Of a stretch of DNA of 21,304 nucleotides, positions 21,008 through 21,304 are shown piece by piece. A model generated the notes under the pieces. That model had not been told where the DNA came from, did no database searches, and was given only the letters and a program-made list of their open reading frames with translations. The translations under genes and the position numbers were made by a program. Origin of the DNA: Smittium culicis (Eukaryota > Kickxellomycota > Harpellomycetes > Harpellales > Legeriomycetaceae); contig LSSN01006027.1 in NCBI GenBank assembly GCA_001970855.1, positions 1 to 21,304 on the forward strand, given 5' to 3'. Numbering within the stretch: position 1 is the first letter of the stretch; every line of letters begins with the position of its first letter.

Positions 21008-21304
21008 CCTTGAATTAACTATCACCAATCCATTCAAATAAGAAAATAATTTCGTATAAATTAGTATTTTTTCATAGTAATTGATGTAAAAATTGGTCAT
21101 ATTACCAAAATGTATTAATTTTTTCAAAAAAGATATGGAAAGAATAAAAATAAAACCTTGAATTAACTATCACCAATCCATTCAAATAAGAAAATAATTT
21201 CGTATAAATTAGTATTTTTTCATAGTAATTGATGTAAAAATTGGTCATATTACCAAAATGTATTAATTTTTTCAAAAAAGATATGGAAAGAATAAAAATA
21301 AAAC
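21008..21304. repeat. exact 148-bp tandem duplication at the end of the window
   Basis: The unit starting CCTTGAATTAACTATCACCA at 21008-21155 is repeated base for base from 21156 to the last base, 21304. The sequence left of the first copy does not continue the repeat. The unit is AT-rich, non-coding and not found elsewhere in the window. Identity of this quality in non-coding DNA implies a very recent duplication, the first units of a satellite array, or an assembly artefact at a contig end. Confidence 0.9.

Overview
This window looks like nuclear DNA from a very AT-rich, gene-poor eukaryote, most likely a fungus or fungal relative (microsporidian-type genomes also fit the low gene density). 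Pointers are the roughly 8-15% GC of the outer flanks, abundant short A/T homopolymers, intron-free genes with upstream TATA-like sequences, and a TFIIIA-type zinc-finger protein with the fungal layout of nine fingers, a charged spacer and a tenth finger. The lineage cannot be settled from the sequence alone. I recognise no rRNA, tRNA or CRISPR array.

Layout. 1-3140 is AT-rich and gene-free. 3141-3242 could encode a 33-residue membrane microprotein (weak). 3243-8900 has no recognisable gene but has a strong excess of G over C on the + strand. 8900-10200 is a GC-richer, skew-neutral core without a convincing gene. 10200-11900 is the mirror image, with a strong excess of C over G. 12289-13674 (minus) encodes the TFIIIA-like protein, whose finger-coding core is 60-65% GC inside an otherwise AT-rich gene. 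15688-16167 (minus) encodes a 159-residue secreted protein with an acidic, then Ala/Pro-rich, then Arg/Tyr-rich architecture. From about 18.25 kb to the end the sequence is again extremely AT-rich. It is interrupted by a 60-bp GC-rich islet at 19.9 kb and finishes in an exact 148-bp tandem duplication.

Two features deserve most attention. First, a symmetric GC-skew inversion of about 10 kb is centred near 9.5 kb in gene-free DNA. It is the kind of footprint left by a fixed replication origin, a centromere or a replication-termination zone. Second, an apparently unnamed family of 195-255 bp elements with long imperfect inverted repeats (MITE-like, capable of folding back) has five good copies and one probable copy between 11.9 and 18.3 kb. 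These copies surround both genes and I see none convincing to the left.

The two confident genes lie on the same strand 2 kb apart with a fold-back element on each side of the first. Nothing suggests that they act together.
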